NCBI GenBank assembly: GCA_934408705.1
Contig: CAKRVL010000018.1
Coordinates: forward strand, 1-40,448
From: an uncultured Blautia sp.
GTDB lineage: Bacteria; Bacillota; Clostridia; Lachnospirales; Lachnospiraceae
Length of the DNA stretch: 40,448 bases
Direction: 5' to 3'
Positions 15,540 through 24,162 of the stretch are shown here, one piece after another; the stretch's first letter is position 1, and every line of letters starts with the position of its first letter. The notes under the pieces were generated by a model, which worked only from the letters and a program-made list of their open reading frames with translations, was not told the DNA's origin and ran no database searches. The position numbers and the translations under genes were made by a program.

Positions 15540-16558
15540 TAATACAGACTTCCGGAATTAACTACCGGCTGGGCATCATGATTACCGCACAGGACAACGA
15601 GAAGATTAGAAACCATGGCCGCTTTCCGCTCCTCGTCAAGCTCAACCACGCTGTTCTCATTTAATCGCTCCAGCGCCATTTCAACCATGCCAACAGCACC
15701 ATCTACGATCATCTTTCTCGCATCAATAATAGCAGAAGCCTGCTGTCTCTGCAGCATAACAGCAGCAATCTCAGGAGCGTAAGCCAGATAGGTGATGCGC
15801 GCCTCAATAATCTCAAGACCAGCCTCCGCAACCTTCTGCTGAATCTCATCCCGGATACGTCCAGCCACAATTTCACTGGAACCGCGAAGACTACCTTCAT
15901 CTGCAACTCCATCTCCGGTAGTATCTACGTTGGGAGCTACATCATAAGGGTAAATTCTTACAATATTACGAAGTGCACTGTCACACTGCAGGGAAAGATA
16001 TTCCTTGTAGTTATCAACATTAAAAACAGCCTTCGCAGTATCTGTCACACGCCACATAACCGCAATTCCGATTTCAACCGGATTACCAAGACAGTCATTG
16101 ATCTTCTGGCGGTTATTATTCAGTGTCATGATCTTCAGGGAAATCTTCTTACTTACATAAGAACTGCTGGAGGAACTGCCAGTACCTGCTGCAGCCAATG
16201 TCAAAACTGATTTGGCAGCATTACCGCCATCCACATCACCGCTCTGATTCAGCTTCGTCTTAGCTGCCGGATTCACTGCCGTACAAAAAGGATTTACCCA
16301 ATAAAATCCATCCTCCTTCAGTGTGCCCACGTAATTACCAAACAAGGTAAGTACCAGAGCCTCCTGAGGCTTCAATACCTTTAATCCAAGAAATGGGATC
16401 CATCCCAAAGATAACCAGATGATTCCGACGACTGCCACCGGGATCCAGTAAAAGATGGAACCGATCACAGTAACTGCTGTTGCTGCGGCGTACAACAGAA
16501 TGAAGAGAATCATCATTGCCATACCATTCTTCTTACTGCTTAAAACTTTTTCCTGCAT
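15539..16558 (-). CDS. SPFH/Band 7 domain membrane protein
   Basis: A 339-residue protein with two adjoining N-terminal membrane segments (about residues 13-33 and 37-57) followed by an SPFH (prohibitin-like) domain. The domain begins GLKVLKPQEALVLTLFGNYV, and its later part reads EAGLEIIEARITYLAYAPEI followed by MLQRQQASAIIDARK, which is typical of this family. A Ser-rich, probably flexible insert (AAAGTGSSSSSSYVSKK) interrupts it. SPFH proteins form large ring or cage assemblies in the membrane and organise proteases or lipid domains. The start at 16558 is supported by AGGAGG six bases upstream. Its partner is the coupled ribbon-helix-helix gene. The bacterial role of this subfamily is not established. 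Confidence 0.85.
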   Translation of the reverse strand: MQEKVLSSKKNGMAMMILFILLYAAATAVTVIGSIFYWIPVAVVGIIWLSLGWIPFLGLKVLKPQEALVLTLFGNYVGTLKEDGFYWVNPFCTAVNPAAKTKLNQSGDVDGGNAAKSVLTLAAAGTGSSSSSSYVSKKISLKIMTLNNNRQKINDCLGNPVEIGIAVMWRVTDTAKAVFNVDNYKEYLSLQCDSALRNIVRIYPYDVAPNVDTTGDGVADEGSLRGSSEIVAGRIRDEIQQKVAEAGLEIIEARITYLAYAPEIAAVMLQRQQASAIIDARKMIVDGAVGMVEMALERLNENSVVELDEERKAAMVSNLLVVLCGNHDAQPVVNSGSLY

Positions 16559-16639
16559 AATAAACCTCCTAACCTGTATCATAGTCGGGGCGTTTGACCC
16601 CTTTGATACCAGATTGCTTTACCATAAAAGATATGCAAC

Positions 16640-16683
16640 CTTGTTGATATTTGAATGATATCATTTAGATATCAACAAGTCAA
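16640..16683 (-). promoter_or_regulatory. SPFH promoter with embedded nested palindrome (operator)
   Basis: On the minus strand TTGACT (16683-16678) and TATCAT (16660-16655) are 17 bp apart. Exactly over this promoter lie 11-bp arms CTTGTTGATAT (16640-16650) and ATATCAACAAG (16669-16679), enclosing a perfect 12-bp palindrome AATGATATCATT (16654-16665). A dimeric repressor bound there would block the polymerase. The glycerate kinase gene starts divergently 109 bp away and could also be affected. Confidence 0.65.
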
Positions 16684-16791
16684 TAAGGAGAATATAATAA
16701 TTAGAAAATTTTGCAAAAATCCATTGTGAAAATCTATAACCAGCTGTATGTTAATATAAAAATAAGTTCAGACCTTTGGAGGGAGCTGTTT

Positions 16792-17925
16792 ATGAAAGCT
16801 GTTATAGCAATAGATTCGTTTAAGGGAAGTATGGATTCCATAGAGGCTGGCAGAGCTGCCGCCGCAGGTATTAAAAGGGTGTTTCCTGATGCAGAAACTG
16901 TCATTTACCCGCTGGCAGACGGTGGGGAAGGCACTGTACAGGCGCTGGCGAAAGGGCTTGGAGGAAAGCTGGAGCATGTGAAGGTTACAGGGCCACTGGG
17001 CGAAAAGGTTGTCTGTGAATATACAATTGTGGGAAAAACAAATCCAACCGCTATCATAGAAATGGCTGGCGCAGCGGGAATCACTTTAGTTCCGCCAGAA
17101 CTTCGTAATCCCATGAATACTACGACTTATGGCGTCGGTGAAGTGATAGAAGACGCGCTCACTAAGAACTGCCGGAATTTTATCATCGGAATTGGCGGAA
17201 GCGCCACTAATGACGGCGGAATTGGAATGCTTCAGGCATTAGGCGCAGAGTTTCTGGACAGAAGTGGAAAACAGGTGCCATTTGGAGCCGGTGGTGTGGA
17301 AAAATTAGTGTCCATTAATTGCGAGAACATGCTTCCGGAGCTGAAAGACTGCAATTTCCATATTGCCTGTGACGTAGACAATCCTTTATGTGGTGAAAAT
17401 GGCTGCAGCCACATTTTTGGTCCGCAGAAAGGTGCAACACCAGAGCTGGTGGAGCAGATGGATGTGTGGATGGCGAGATATGCGCAGTTAAGTCGGTTTT
17501 ACAATTGTGATCCTGATTATCCCGGCAGCGGTGCAGCCGGAGGCCTTGGCTTCGCCTTTCGCACTTTCCTCCACGGAAACCTGGAGTCAGGTATAAATAT
17601 TGTCCTGAATGAAATCGGCATAGAATCCCAGATGAAAACTGCGGATGTGGTTATTACCGGTGAAGGTCGTCTCGACGGTCAGACCGTAAGAGGAAAAGCC
17701 CCCATCGGAGTTGCCAGACTCGCCCGGAAATACGGCAAGCCCGTTCTCGCCTTTTCCGGCTCCGTCACGGCCGATGCTGCCGCCTGCAATCAGGCTGGAA
17801 TTACTGCCTTTTTCCCTATTCTTCGGCAGGTGTCCACCCTGGAAGATGCCATGAAGCCGGTCAATGCCCAGAAGAATATGTGCGATACTGTAGAACAGGT
17901 TTTTCGTCTGTTAAAACTTAAATAA
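16792..17925 (+). CDS. Glycerate 2-kinase
   Basis: A 377-residue enzyme of the GlxK/GarK family that phosphorylates D-glycerate to 2-phosphoglycerate, the last step of glyoxylate, galactarate or ureide catabolism. Family signatures are AIDSFKGSMDSIEAGRAAA, YPLADGGEGTVQAL, IIGIGGSATNDGGIGMLQAL, the FGPQKGATPELV loop and VITGEGRLDGQTVRGKAPIG. Length is as usual for the family. The start at 16792 is supported by GGAGGG; an upstream in-frame TTG at 16711 has no site. It has no operator of the downstream GntR regulon, but lies next to that cluster, which contains AllA-like genes whose E. coli counterparts also share an operon neighbourhood with glxK. That link is suggestive only. Confidence 0.92.
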   Translation: MKAVIAIDSFKGSMDSIEAGRAAAAGIKRVFPDAETVIYPLADGGEGTVQALAKGLGGKLEHVKVTGPLGEKVVCEYTIVGKTNPTAIIEMAGAAGITLVPPELRNPMNTTTYGVGEVIEDALTKNCRNFIIGIGGSATNDGGIGMLQALGAEFLDRSGKQVPFGAGGVEKLVSINCENMLPELKDCNFHIACDVDNPLCGENGCSHIFGPQKGATPELVEQMDVWMARYAQLSRFYNCDPDYPGSGAAGGLGFAFRTFLHGNLESGINIVLNEIGIESQMKTADVVITGEGRLDGQTVRGKAPIGVARLARKYGKPVLAFSGSVTADAAACNQAGITAFFPILRQVSTLEDAMKPVNAQKNMCDTVEQVFRLLKLK

Positions 17926-17949
17926 AACGGGAAAAGAATATCGGGACTC

Positions 17950-17974
17950 TATAATTTCCTTTTTCCCCCTCTTG
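17950..17974 (+). repeat. Pyrimidine-rich box, copy 1
   Basis: TATAATTTC followed by CTTTTTCCCCCTCTTG is repeated at 31844-31869 with one extra A. Here it lies 21 bp before the -35 of the PfkB operon. GGGAAAAG at about 17929 could pair with it. Confidence 0.5.
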
Positions 17975-17995
17975 TGTAAGTTCACAATTCTGCAA

Positions 17996-18024
17996 TTGAC
18001 AAATTATGGCGACTATATTAATAT
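17996..18024 (+). promoter_or_regulatory. Promoter of the PfkB/AllA-like operon
   Basis: TTGACA (17996-18001) and TAATAT (18019-18024) with a 17-bp spacer; the predicted start near 18031 is just before the GntR-type operator. Confidence 0.8.
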
Positions 18025-18036
18025 TAAAACAACGTC

Positions 18037-18047
18037 GTATGTCGTAC
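18037..18047. promoter_or_regulatory. GntR regulon operator, site 1
   Basis: GTATGTCGTAC differs from the perfect form GTACGTCGTAC at one base. It lies at the start of the transcript of the PfkB operon, where a bound repressor would block initiation. A second half-like ACGTCGTA overlaps it upstream. Confidence 0.7.
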
Positions 18048-18066
18048 CTTTTATGGAGGGTGAAAT

Positions 18067-19005
18067 ATGAAGGAAAACTATGTAGTTGCTATTGGAGTTG
18101 CATGTATAGATGAATACTATGAGACAGACCACTGGATTCCAGAAGGAGAAAAATGTAATATCCGATGGAGAGAAAACCGAGTAGGCGGAATGATACCAAA
18201 TGCAGCTTGTGTCCTGGCGGGGTTGGGAGAAAAAACGTATCTGGTGACAGCATTGAACTCAAGCAGTGTCAGCGAAGTTATCAAAAAAGATTTGGAAAAT
18301 TGTAAGCTTGATTTGTCTTATATGATCACCGATGATTCATTGTCTGATCCTAAATGTATTATAGTATCTACTCCAGCTGAGAGAAGTATTTTTGTGGTGG
18401 ATACCAGTAATATACGTTATAAAGTAGACAAAGCTCTTTATGATCTTTTGATAAATGCCAGATGTATTTACACATCTATAATGGAATTTCACCGTTTGCA
18501 GAACTGGGAAACCCTTGCAATGGAATTAACAGAGGCTGGCGTTGCGCTTATATTTGATGTAGAGACATCAACTTTTGACAGATGGGATGATCCATTGTTT
18601 TCTTATGCAGATCTTCTTTTCTTTAATGAAGAGGGATGGAAAAAATTCAAAAACGGACGTAGTGATGCGGAGACTGCACAGGGACTTCTGGAGGGAAATG
18701 TCAAGACTTTTGCAGTTACATTAGGAGAAAAAGGTTGTTATTGCAGAAATCGTGAATCAGAAATCAGACTCCCGGGAAATAAAGTGAATGTCATTGATCC
18801 TACGGGGGCTGGCGATACATTTAACTGCTCATTTACAGCGTGTTGGTTAAGAGGAGAATCTCTGGAATATGCTGCGGAATACGCAAATGCAGCAGCTGCG
18901 CATGCCGTTACAGTTGTAGGAGCCAGAGCAGGAATTGCTACAAAAGAAGAAACTGAGCAGCGAATGAGAGAATTCCGAAAAGAAAAGGAGGCTCTGGAGA
19001 AATGA
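18067..19005 (+). CDS. PfkB-family carbohydrate/nucleoside kinase
   Basis: A 312-residue ribokinase-superfamily kinase. The C-terminal ATP/anion-hole motif is complete: DPTGAGDTFNCSF, with catalytic base D250. The N-terminal sugar-binding part reads VVAIGVACIDEYYETDHWIP, with GGMIPNAACVLAGLG near residues 40-55. It starts the first transcription unit of the GntR regulon, under its own promoter and operator, and overlaps the next gene by four bases (ATGA). It probably phosphorylates the sugar part of the imported compound or of a product. Fructosamine kinase FrlD and ribokinase belong to the same superfamily, so substrate assignment is open. Confidence 0.85.
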   Translation: MKENYVVAIGVACIDEYYETDHWIPEGEKCNIRWRENRVGGMIPNAACVLAGLGEKTYLVTALNSSSVSEVIKKDLENCKLDLSYMITDDSLSDPKCIIVSTPAERSIFVVDTSNIRYKVDKALYDLLINARCIYTSIMEFHRLQNWETLAMELTEAGVALIFDVETSTFDRWDDPLFSYADLLFFNEEGWKKFKNGRSDAETAQGLLEGNVKTFAVTLGEKGCYCRNRESEIRLPGNKVNVIDPTGAGDTFNCSFTACWLRGESLEYAAEYANAAAAHAVTVVGARAGIATKEETEQRMREFRKEKEALEK

Positions 19006-19481
19006 AAAAGGGTACGATACAGCCGATAAGTAAAGAGGCATTTGCACCATACGGAGAATATTACAATCTGAAAGAAGGACAGAATATTCAGACAGAATTG
19101 CTTTTGAAATATAAGACAAAAGAATATATTGTAGGAAAACCGCTGAAATTTGGTATTACGGTCTGCAAAAATGAAAAAAGTTTTGTTGTAGACAGTATGG
19201 AAAGGCATCTTTCCTCAGAGGAAGTACAGTTTGCCGGAAGTAAACCGATAATTTTAAGCGTGGCGGACAGTGACCCGTGGGGGAATCCGAAAGAAGATGA
19301 TGTGGCATCCTTTCTTTTGAATCCAGGCGATGCGATTGTATTAAAAAAAGGAATTTGGCATGATGCCTGTCATAGTGTAGATGGTGAGACTATGTATTTT
19401 TTTCTGTCATATACAAATGGAGAACCCAGTGAAACAACCTGGCTTTCTGTAGTTCCGGATCCGGTATCTGTTGATTTATAG
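19002..19481 (+). CDS. AllA-like cupin (ureidoglycolate lyase family), first copy
   Basis: A 159-residue cupin-fold protein. IQPISKEAFAPYGEYYNL at the N-terminus, SMERHLSSEEVQFAG in the middle and LNPGDAIVLKKGIWHDACHS near the C-terminus match the ureidoglycolate lyase family (AllA), which splits ureidoglycolate into urea and glyoxylate. Length equals AllA. Identity to true AllA appears modest, so the reaction may be on a different ureide-like or hydroxy-acid compound. It is translationally coupled to the PfkB kinase gene and followed 11 bp later by a second family member. Confidence 0.7.
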   Translation: MKKGTIQPISKEAFAPYGEYYNLKEGQNIQTELLLKYKTKEYIVGKPLKFGITVCKNEKSFVVDSMERHLSSEEVQFAGSKPIILSVADSDPWGNPKEDDVASFLLNPGDAIVLKKGIWHDACHSVDGETMYFFLSYTNGEPSETTWLSVVPDPVSVDL

Positions 19482-19492
19482 GGAGGTTTGAC

Positions 19493-19951
19493 ATGAAAGA
19501 GATCAAAGTAGAAAATCCTACGGTAAAAAGTTGTGCTCCTTATGGCACCTTTACCAGGCTTACAGATTATGAAGCATTTCGTGGGGATGGCTGGGAATGC
19601 TGGATGACAGAAGGACTGTGTATGGATCAGCCTGGAAAATTAAGCCGGTGCCAGTGTGAATCGACACTTCCTTTTATATTGAATAAAATGTATAAAAGTT
19701 CTGGCCAGAAACTGCTGATATGCAGTCAGCAGGAAATGGTAATCGCAGTAGCTTCCAGAAATGACGGGATGAAACCGGAAGAATCTGAGATAAAGGCCTT
19801 TATCATGAAGCCGGGGGAAATATTACTATTACAACCGGGAATATGGCATGACATCTGCAGAGGAGCAGAAGTACCGGTAGAATATTATGAACTGGTATCT
19901 GAAGATGAGGAAACAGAAACAGGAATAGAAGAAGTAAAAATAATCAAGTAA
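19493..19951 (+). CDS. AllA-like cupin (ureidoglycolate lyase family), second copy
   Basis: A 152-residue protein sharing with the gene before it the N-terminal CAPYGTFTRLTDYEAF pattern and the C-terminal block MKPGEILLLQPGIWHDICRG. Between these it is quite different and rich in Cys (WECWMTEGLCM, SRCQCEST). GGGAGG lies before its ATG. The pair may form a heteromer or act on two successive substrates. It is the last gene of this unit; a strong terminator follows. Confidence 0.65.
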   Translation: MKEIKVENPTVKSCAPYGTFTRLTDYEAFRGDGWECWMTEGLCMDQPGKLSRCQCESTLPFILNKMYKSSGQKLLICSQQEMVIAVASRNDGMKPEESEIKAFIMKPGEILLLQPGIWHDICRGAEVPVEYYELVSEDEETETGIEEVKIIK

Positions 19952-19989
19952 CAATAATTAAATAACAGATATAAATTGTTAAAAAATTA

Positions 19990-20036
19990 CAAAGAGGTAA
20001 ATATTCTCAGAGGGGATTATTTGCCTCTTTGTTTTT
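19990..20036 (+). terminator. Intrinsic terminator after the AllA-like pair
   Basis: CAAAGAGG (19990-19997) pairs with CCTCTTTG (20024-20031), extended by TAAATA/TTATTT, and five T follow. Confidence 0.85.
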
Positions 20037-20132
20037 GTACTGCAAAAATATTCTGATTATTAGCGCAAAACTAAAAATATATGCACTGAATTGGTAAAAA
20101 TTAATAAATTTAGCAAATTTAATTTGATTGTA

Positions 20133-20161
20133 TTGACAAATTAAATGCTGAATGATATTTT
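20133..20161 (+). promoter_or_regulatory. Promoter of the PotD/B/C/A-type ABC operon
   Basis: TTGACA (20133-20138) and TATTTT (20156-20161) with a 17-bp spacer, directly followed by the operator. Confidence 0.75.
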
Positions 20162-20172
20162 ATAAATATGAC

Positions 20173-20183
20173 GTACGTCGTAC
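20173..20183. promoter_or_regulatory. GntR regulon operator, site 2
   Basis: GTACGTCGTAC, a perfect dyad around a central T, 11 bp downstream of the -10 box. The flanking GACGTACGTC is also palindromic. Confidence 0.8.
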
Positions 20184-20282
20184 CTTTATATACCTTAAGA
20201 TCCTTGTCAACAGGATCTATATCCCTTACCACAGCATCATATTGATGCATTACATTTATAAGAAGAATAGGAGGAGCACCAT

Positions 20283-21335
20283 ATGAGAAAAAGATTTTTA
20301 GGTCTATTACTGACAGCAGCGATGGTTGCCTGTACAATGCCGATGACCGCAATGGCAGCAGACGGAGATTCCCAGGATTTCAAAGATGAAAATCTGGTAG
20401 TTGGTGTTTGGGGAGGTACAATAGAAGAAGTACTCCGTAAGAATGTAGTAGACCCGATGGAAGAGGAATACGGATGTAACATTGATCTTGTTTTGGGCGG
20501 AACCAGTGAACGTAAGGCTAAGATGTATGCAGAAGTAGATAATCCTTCTATGGATGTACTGTTTCTGAATATTTATGAATCAGCACAGGCGATTACAGAT
20601 GGTGTTGCACAGGATGTGGATCCATCTTTGAGTAATTTTGATTCATTATATGATTTCGCACAGACCGGTGGATACGGAATGTCAATTATGGGACTTGGTA
20701 TCGTATATAATGATGAACTGGTAACAGATCCTATCACTTCCTGGAAGGATCTCTGGAGAGATGATCTGAAGGGAAAAGTTGCTCTTTCCACATTCCCGAG
20801 CTTTGAGGATGATGCATTCGTAGACATCACTGCACAGGCATGGGGACTTGATCTCAAGACTCAGGAAGATGAAGTGTTTGATAAAATCGCAGAACTGGGC
20901 TCTTTCCCGTTATTCTACAGTGACCTTGATGAACTGTTCCTTGAAATGAAACAGGGTACTGTAAAAGCAGCAGTTATGTTTAACAGTTACAGTAATGATT
21001 ATGTTGAGCAGGGATTCCCAGTTAAATTTGTATATCCATCTGATCCAGGTGCTGTTCTTGCAAAAGATACTATTGTAATTGCTAAGAATACAAAACATGA
21101 GGCTCTTGCAAAAGAATTTGTCAACCGTTGTCTCAGCGTGGAAACACAGACTGCATATGCAGAAGATATATATTTCTCACCATGCAATAAAAATGTTAAA
21201 GTTGATGACGAAACAGCTTCAAAACTTGTATATGGCGACGATGTAGATAGTCTGGTTTCTCTTGACTGGACATATATCCTTGAACATGAAAGTGAATGGA
21301 CAGATAAGTATAATAAACTTATTGAAGGTAATTGA
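20283..21335 (+). CDS. ABC transporter substrate-binding protein, PotD/polyamine-like family
   Basis: A 350-residue secreted binding protein of the SBP_bac family (spermidine/putrescine, iron and related). The signal peptide (MRKRFLGLLLTAAMVACTMP) ends at AMA-ADGD; the Cys within it lacks a good lipobox, so either a poor lipoprotein or a signal-peptidase-I product. The mature part opens LVVGVWGGTIEEVLRKNVVD and contains PSMDVLFLNIYESAQAITDG and MGLGIVYNDELVTDPITSW. AGGAGGAG precedes the ATG. The ligand is unknown; context argues for the substrate of the surrounding catabolic enzymes rather than a polyamine. Confidence 0.85.
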   Translation: MRKRFLGLLLTAAMVACTMPMTAMAADGDSQDFKDENLVVGVWGGTIEEVLRKNVVDPMEEEYGCNIDLVLGGTSERKAKMYAEVDNPSMDVLFLNIYESAQAITDGVAQDVDPSLSNFDSLYDFAQTGGYGMSIMGLGIVYNDELVTDPITSWKDLWRDDLKGKVALSTFPSFEDDAFVDITAQAWGLDLKTQEDEVFDKIAELGSFPLFYSDLDELFLEMKQGTVKAAVMFNSYSNDYVEQGFPVKFVYPSDPGAVLAKDTIVIAKNTKHEALAKEFVNRCLSVETQTAYAEDIYFSPCNKNVKVDDETASKLVYGDDVDSLVSLDWTYILEHESEWTDKYNKLIEGN

Positions 21336-21349
21336 TAAATTCATTCTGA

Positions 21350-21384
21350 AGGGGGATATGGAGAATACCCGTATCCCTCTTTTT
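21350..21384 (+). terminator. Partial terminator between binding protein and permeases
   Basis: AGGGGGATA (21350-21358) pairs with TATCCCTCT (21372-21380) with one G-U pair, then four more T. Such a weak terminator inside an ABC operon lowers permease output relative to the binding protein. Confidence 0.65.
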
Positions 21385-21407
21385 AAGGTAAATGGGAGGT
21401 GAGGGAA

Positions 21408-22274
21408 ATGAAGAAATCAACTAATAGAGCCAATATAATGTTGATTCCGTTGACAATCATATTTGTGATTCTTTTTGTAGTCCCTTTTATAGTATTACTA
21501 TATTATAGTTTCCTGACATATAAGTCGGGTCAGGTAATTCCTACCACTCCTTACACATTAGGAGCTTATGCAAAATTCTTTTCAGACAGTTTTTATCCCA
21601 GAGTTGTGGGAAGAACTATTGTAATTAGCCTGATCACTGCACTTATCTGTTCAGTACTGGGGTATCCGGTTGCATATTTTATTTCAAAAAGTAAAGGGTA
21701 TTTGAAAACAATCCTTCTGGTAATTGTAATTCTTCCACTCGTAGCAGGAGTTATGGTTCAGACATTAGGATTATATGGAATACTGACCAGTTATGGTCCT
21801 GTAAACAATTTTTTACTTACATTGGGAATTATAGATGAGCCTATAGAATTTCTGGGGACAGAAACCGGTGTTATCATTGGTTTGACTCAGGGATTTTTAC
21901 CATATATGATTTTACCTGTAATGAATTCTATTCAGGCTATTCCGGATAATGTACTGGAAGCAGCAGACAATCTGGGGGCTAACAGTGTACATCGTTTTCT
22001 GAATGTAACATTCCCCTTAAGTAAGACCGGGGTTATTTCGGGCTTTGTACTCGTATTTGGATGTTGCCTGAATTCTTATACAACACCATTACTTCTTGGA
22101 AGGGGTAAAGTTTCTGTGATTGGTACAGCTATTTATCAGCAGGCTATGCAGCTTTATAACTGGCCATTTGCGGCAGCTATTGCAATGATATTGATTGCTC
22201 TTGTATTAGTTGTATTTACAGTCACTACTCTTTTACCGAAGAAAATCCATAAGAATCAGGGGGGCGTGGCATGA
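21408..22274 (+). CDS. ABC transporter permease, PotB type
   Basis: A 288-residue membrane protein with six hydrophobic segments and the BPD_transp_1 domain. The EAA loop that contacts the ATPase is ALQAADNLGANSV-like: VLEAADNLGANSVHRFLNVT near residues 180-200. The start at 21408 has GGGAGG upstream; a GTG at 21399 overlaps that site. Its stop overlaps the next permease start by four bases. Forms the channel with the following PotC-type protein. Confidence 0.87.
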   Translation: MKKSTNRANIMLIPLTIIFVILFVVPFIVLLYYSFLTYKSGQVIPTTPYTLGAYAKFFSDSFYPRVVGRTIVISLITALICSVLGYPVAYFISKSKGYLKTILLVIVILPLVAGVMVQTLGLYGILTSYGPVNNFLLTLGIIDEPIEFLGTETGVIIGLTQGFLPYMILPVMNSIQAIPDNVLEAADNLGANSVHRFLNVTFPLSKTGVISGFVLVFGCCLNSYTTPLLLGRGKVSVIGTAIYQQAMQLYNWPFAAAIAMILIALVLVVFTVTTLLPKKIHKNQGGVA

Positions 22275-23068
22275 AGAGAAGAAAATTTATTACAAAGATG
22301 ATTTATTCTATAATTGTTATACTGATCCTTCTGTTTATTGTTTCTCCGATGGTAGCTGTTGTGGGTGCATCCTTCAGCTCTACGAAATATTTTCAGTTTC
22401 CGCCACAGGGCTTCAGCCTCAAGTGGTATCAGGAAGCAATGGGAAATAAAGAACATATCAACGCACTGATGATCAGTTTAAAAGTTGCAGTCTGTGCCAT
22501 GATCCTTTCTAATCTGGTCTGTCTTCCGGCATGCTTCGGCTTAACAAAAGGAAGTGGCAAAATTGCAAAAAAAGCACAGGCACTTTTTACAGCTCCGTTA
22601 TTCCTTCCGATGATCGCTCTTGGCGTAGGGTTAATGCTATGGCTTGCAAAATTAGGAATCAGAGGTAACTTCTGGACCTTGGTGCTGGCACATGTTATTG
22701 TTGCAACTCCTTATTATATAAGAGTGGTGGGTGCGTGCCTGGCAGAATTTGATCATGGTCTGGTAGATGCTGCAAACAGCCTGGGAGCTACTCCGGGAAA
22801 AGCATTTTTTTATGTAACACTTCCATCTGTTGCCCCCGGAATTATTGTTGGTTCTATGTTTGCATTTATGCTTTCTTTTTCAGAATTGATCATTACCTTA
22901 TTTATCAGTGCAAGCAATATGACAACGTTCCCTGTCAGAGTTTACTCATCCATGGTAACAGAGGGATTGAATCCTATGATTTTAGCATATTCCACTATAA
23001 TCATTATCGTTGTTTTGATCATTTCAATTCTTGCTGAGAAATTTGCTCACTGGTCGAAATATTTTTAA
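22271..23068 (+). CDS. ABC transporter permease, PotC type
   Basis: A 265-residue membrane protein with about six membrane segments and the EAA loop LVDAANSLGATPGKAFFYVT near residues 160-180, as in PotC. SFSSTKYFQFPPQGFSLKWY near residues 35-55 is a typical periplasmic segment of this subfamily. It overlaps the PotB-type gene by four bases and is followed 18 bp later by the ATPase gene. Confidence 0.87.
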   Translation: MKRRKFITKMIYSIIVILILLFIVSPMVAVVGASFSSTKYFQFPPQGFSLKWYQEAMGNKEHINALMISLKVAVCAMILSNLVCLPACFGLTKGSGKIAKKAQALFTAPLFLPMIALGVGLMLWLAKLGIRGNFWTLVLAHVIVATPYYIRVVGACLAEFDHGLVDAANSLGATPGKAFFYVTLPSVAPGIIVGSMFAFMLSFSELIITLFISASNMTTFPVRVYSSMVTEGLNPMILAYSTIIIIVVLIISILAEKFAHWSKYF

Positions 23069-23086
23069 GGCAGGAGGACAAGAATT

Positions 23087-24154
23087 ATGCTTGAAATTAC
23101 TAATTTATCGAAATCATATAAGAAGAATCAGGTTTTAAAGGATACAAATATCACCGTCAATGATGGAGAAATGGTGGCTCTTCTTGGACCAAGTGGTTCA
23201 GGAAAGACCACAATCCTTCGAATCGTAGCAGGATTTATTGAATCGAATGGCGGAGATGTAAAAATTGACGGAAAAAGCATATTAAATCAGGAGGCCTACA
23301 AAAGAAATATTGGTGTTGTATTTCAAAATTATGCTCTGTTTCCGCATATGACAGTAAAACAGAATGTTGAATTTGGACTTAAGATGCATAAGGTTCCTGC
23401 TGAGGAGAGAAAAAGCAGAGTTGAGGAAGCGTTAAAAGTTGTTGATATGCTCCCGTATGCAAACCGTTATCCAAATCAGCTCTCCGGTGGACAGCAGCAA
23501 CGTGTGGCAATTGCAAGAGTGGTTGCAATACGTGCAAAATTGATGCTTCTTGATGAGCCGTTATCAAATCTGGATGCGAAGCTGAGACGGCAGGTTCGAG
23601 TAGAGATTAAAGAACTTCAGCGAAAACTGAAGATTACAACGGTTATCGTAACCCATGATCAGGAAGAAGCAATGACATTGGGAGATAGAATTGCAATCCT
23701 AAACGAAGGAAGGATTCAGCAGATTGGAAGCCCGATGGAGCTTTATGAAAAACCAGCAAATCAGTTTGTGGCAGGCTTCCTTGGCACTCCGTCCATTAAC
23801 TTTATGAATATGGAAATTCAGAATGGAAAATGTTTTATAGAAGGAAGTGCTGTGGAAGATAAATATAAGACAACAGCTATGAAGAAGCTTTCTGATGGTA
23901 AATATACAGTGGGTATCAGACCGGAGCATATTTCAGTTATCGAAAAAGAAGCAGAACATTTCATGGTGGAAGCTCCTGTGACATTGGTTGAAAATCTTGG
24001 TTCTGAGACGTTGGTCTACTTCCATATTAATGAAAAGAAATATTGCAGTAAAATGGCGCGCACCATAAGAATGGAGCCGGGGAAAAAAGTGCAACTGTCA
24101 TTGGAATTGGAACATGCTACTCTGTTTGACGCAGATGGAAACAGTATATTATAA
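23087..24154 (+). CDS. ABC transporter ATP-binding protein, PotA type
   Basis: A 355-residue ATPase. Walker A is LLGPSGSGKTT, the signature LSGGQQQRVAIARV, Walker B LMLLDEPLSNLDAKLRRQV and the switch His is in VIVTHDQEEAMTLGDRIAI. A TOBE domain fills the C-terminal third (YTVGIRPEHISVIEKEA). It is the last gene of the importer operon and is closed by a terminator shared with the GntR gene on the other strand. The complete binding protein-permease-permease-ATPase set makes a functional importer likely. Confidence 0.92.
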   Translation: MLEITNLSKSYKKNQVLKDTNITVNDGEMVALLGPSGSGKTTILRIVAGFIESNGGDVKIDGKSILNQEAYKRNIGVVFQNYALFPHMTVKQNVEFGLKMHKVPAEERKSRVEEALKVVDMLPYANRYPNQLSGGQQQRVAIARVVAIRAKLMLLDEPLSNLDAKLRRQVRVEIKELQRKLKITTVIVTHDQEEAMTLGDRIAILNEGRIQQIGSPMELYEKPANQFVAGFLGTPSINFMNMEIQNGKCFIEGSAVEDKYKTTAMKKLSDGKYTVGIRPEHISVIEKEAEHFMVEAPVTLVENLGSETLVYFHINEKKYCSKMARTIRMEPGKKVQLSLELEHATLFDADGNSIL

Positions 24155-24162
24155 AGAGAAAA

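Larger units (their letters stand above)
19952..20282. other. Non-coding gap of 331 bp between AllA-like pair and ABC operon
   Basis: Holds the terminator of the first unit, about 95 bp of AT-rich sequence without visible features, then the promoter and operator of the ABC operon and a roughly 110-nt leader with no recognised riboswitch. Confidence 0.6.

Noticed and set aside
15333..16558. Toxin-antitoxin module (RHH antitoxin)
   Set aside because: The partner is a 339-residue SPFH membrane protein and not a toxin, and the RHH gene follows it rather than precedes it.
20283..24154. Polyamine (potABCD) uptake operon
   Set aside because: The families fit, but the gene order and co-regulation with heterocycle hydrolases argue for another ligand; the symbols potABCD were withheld.
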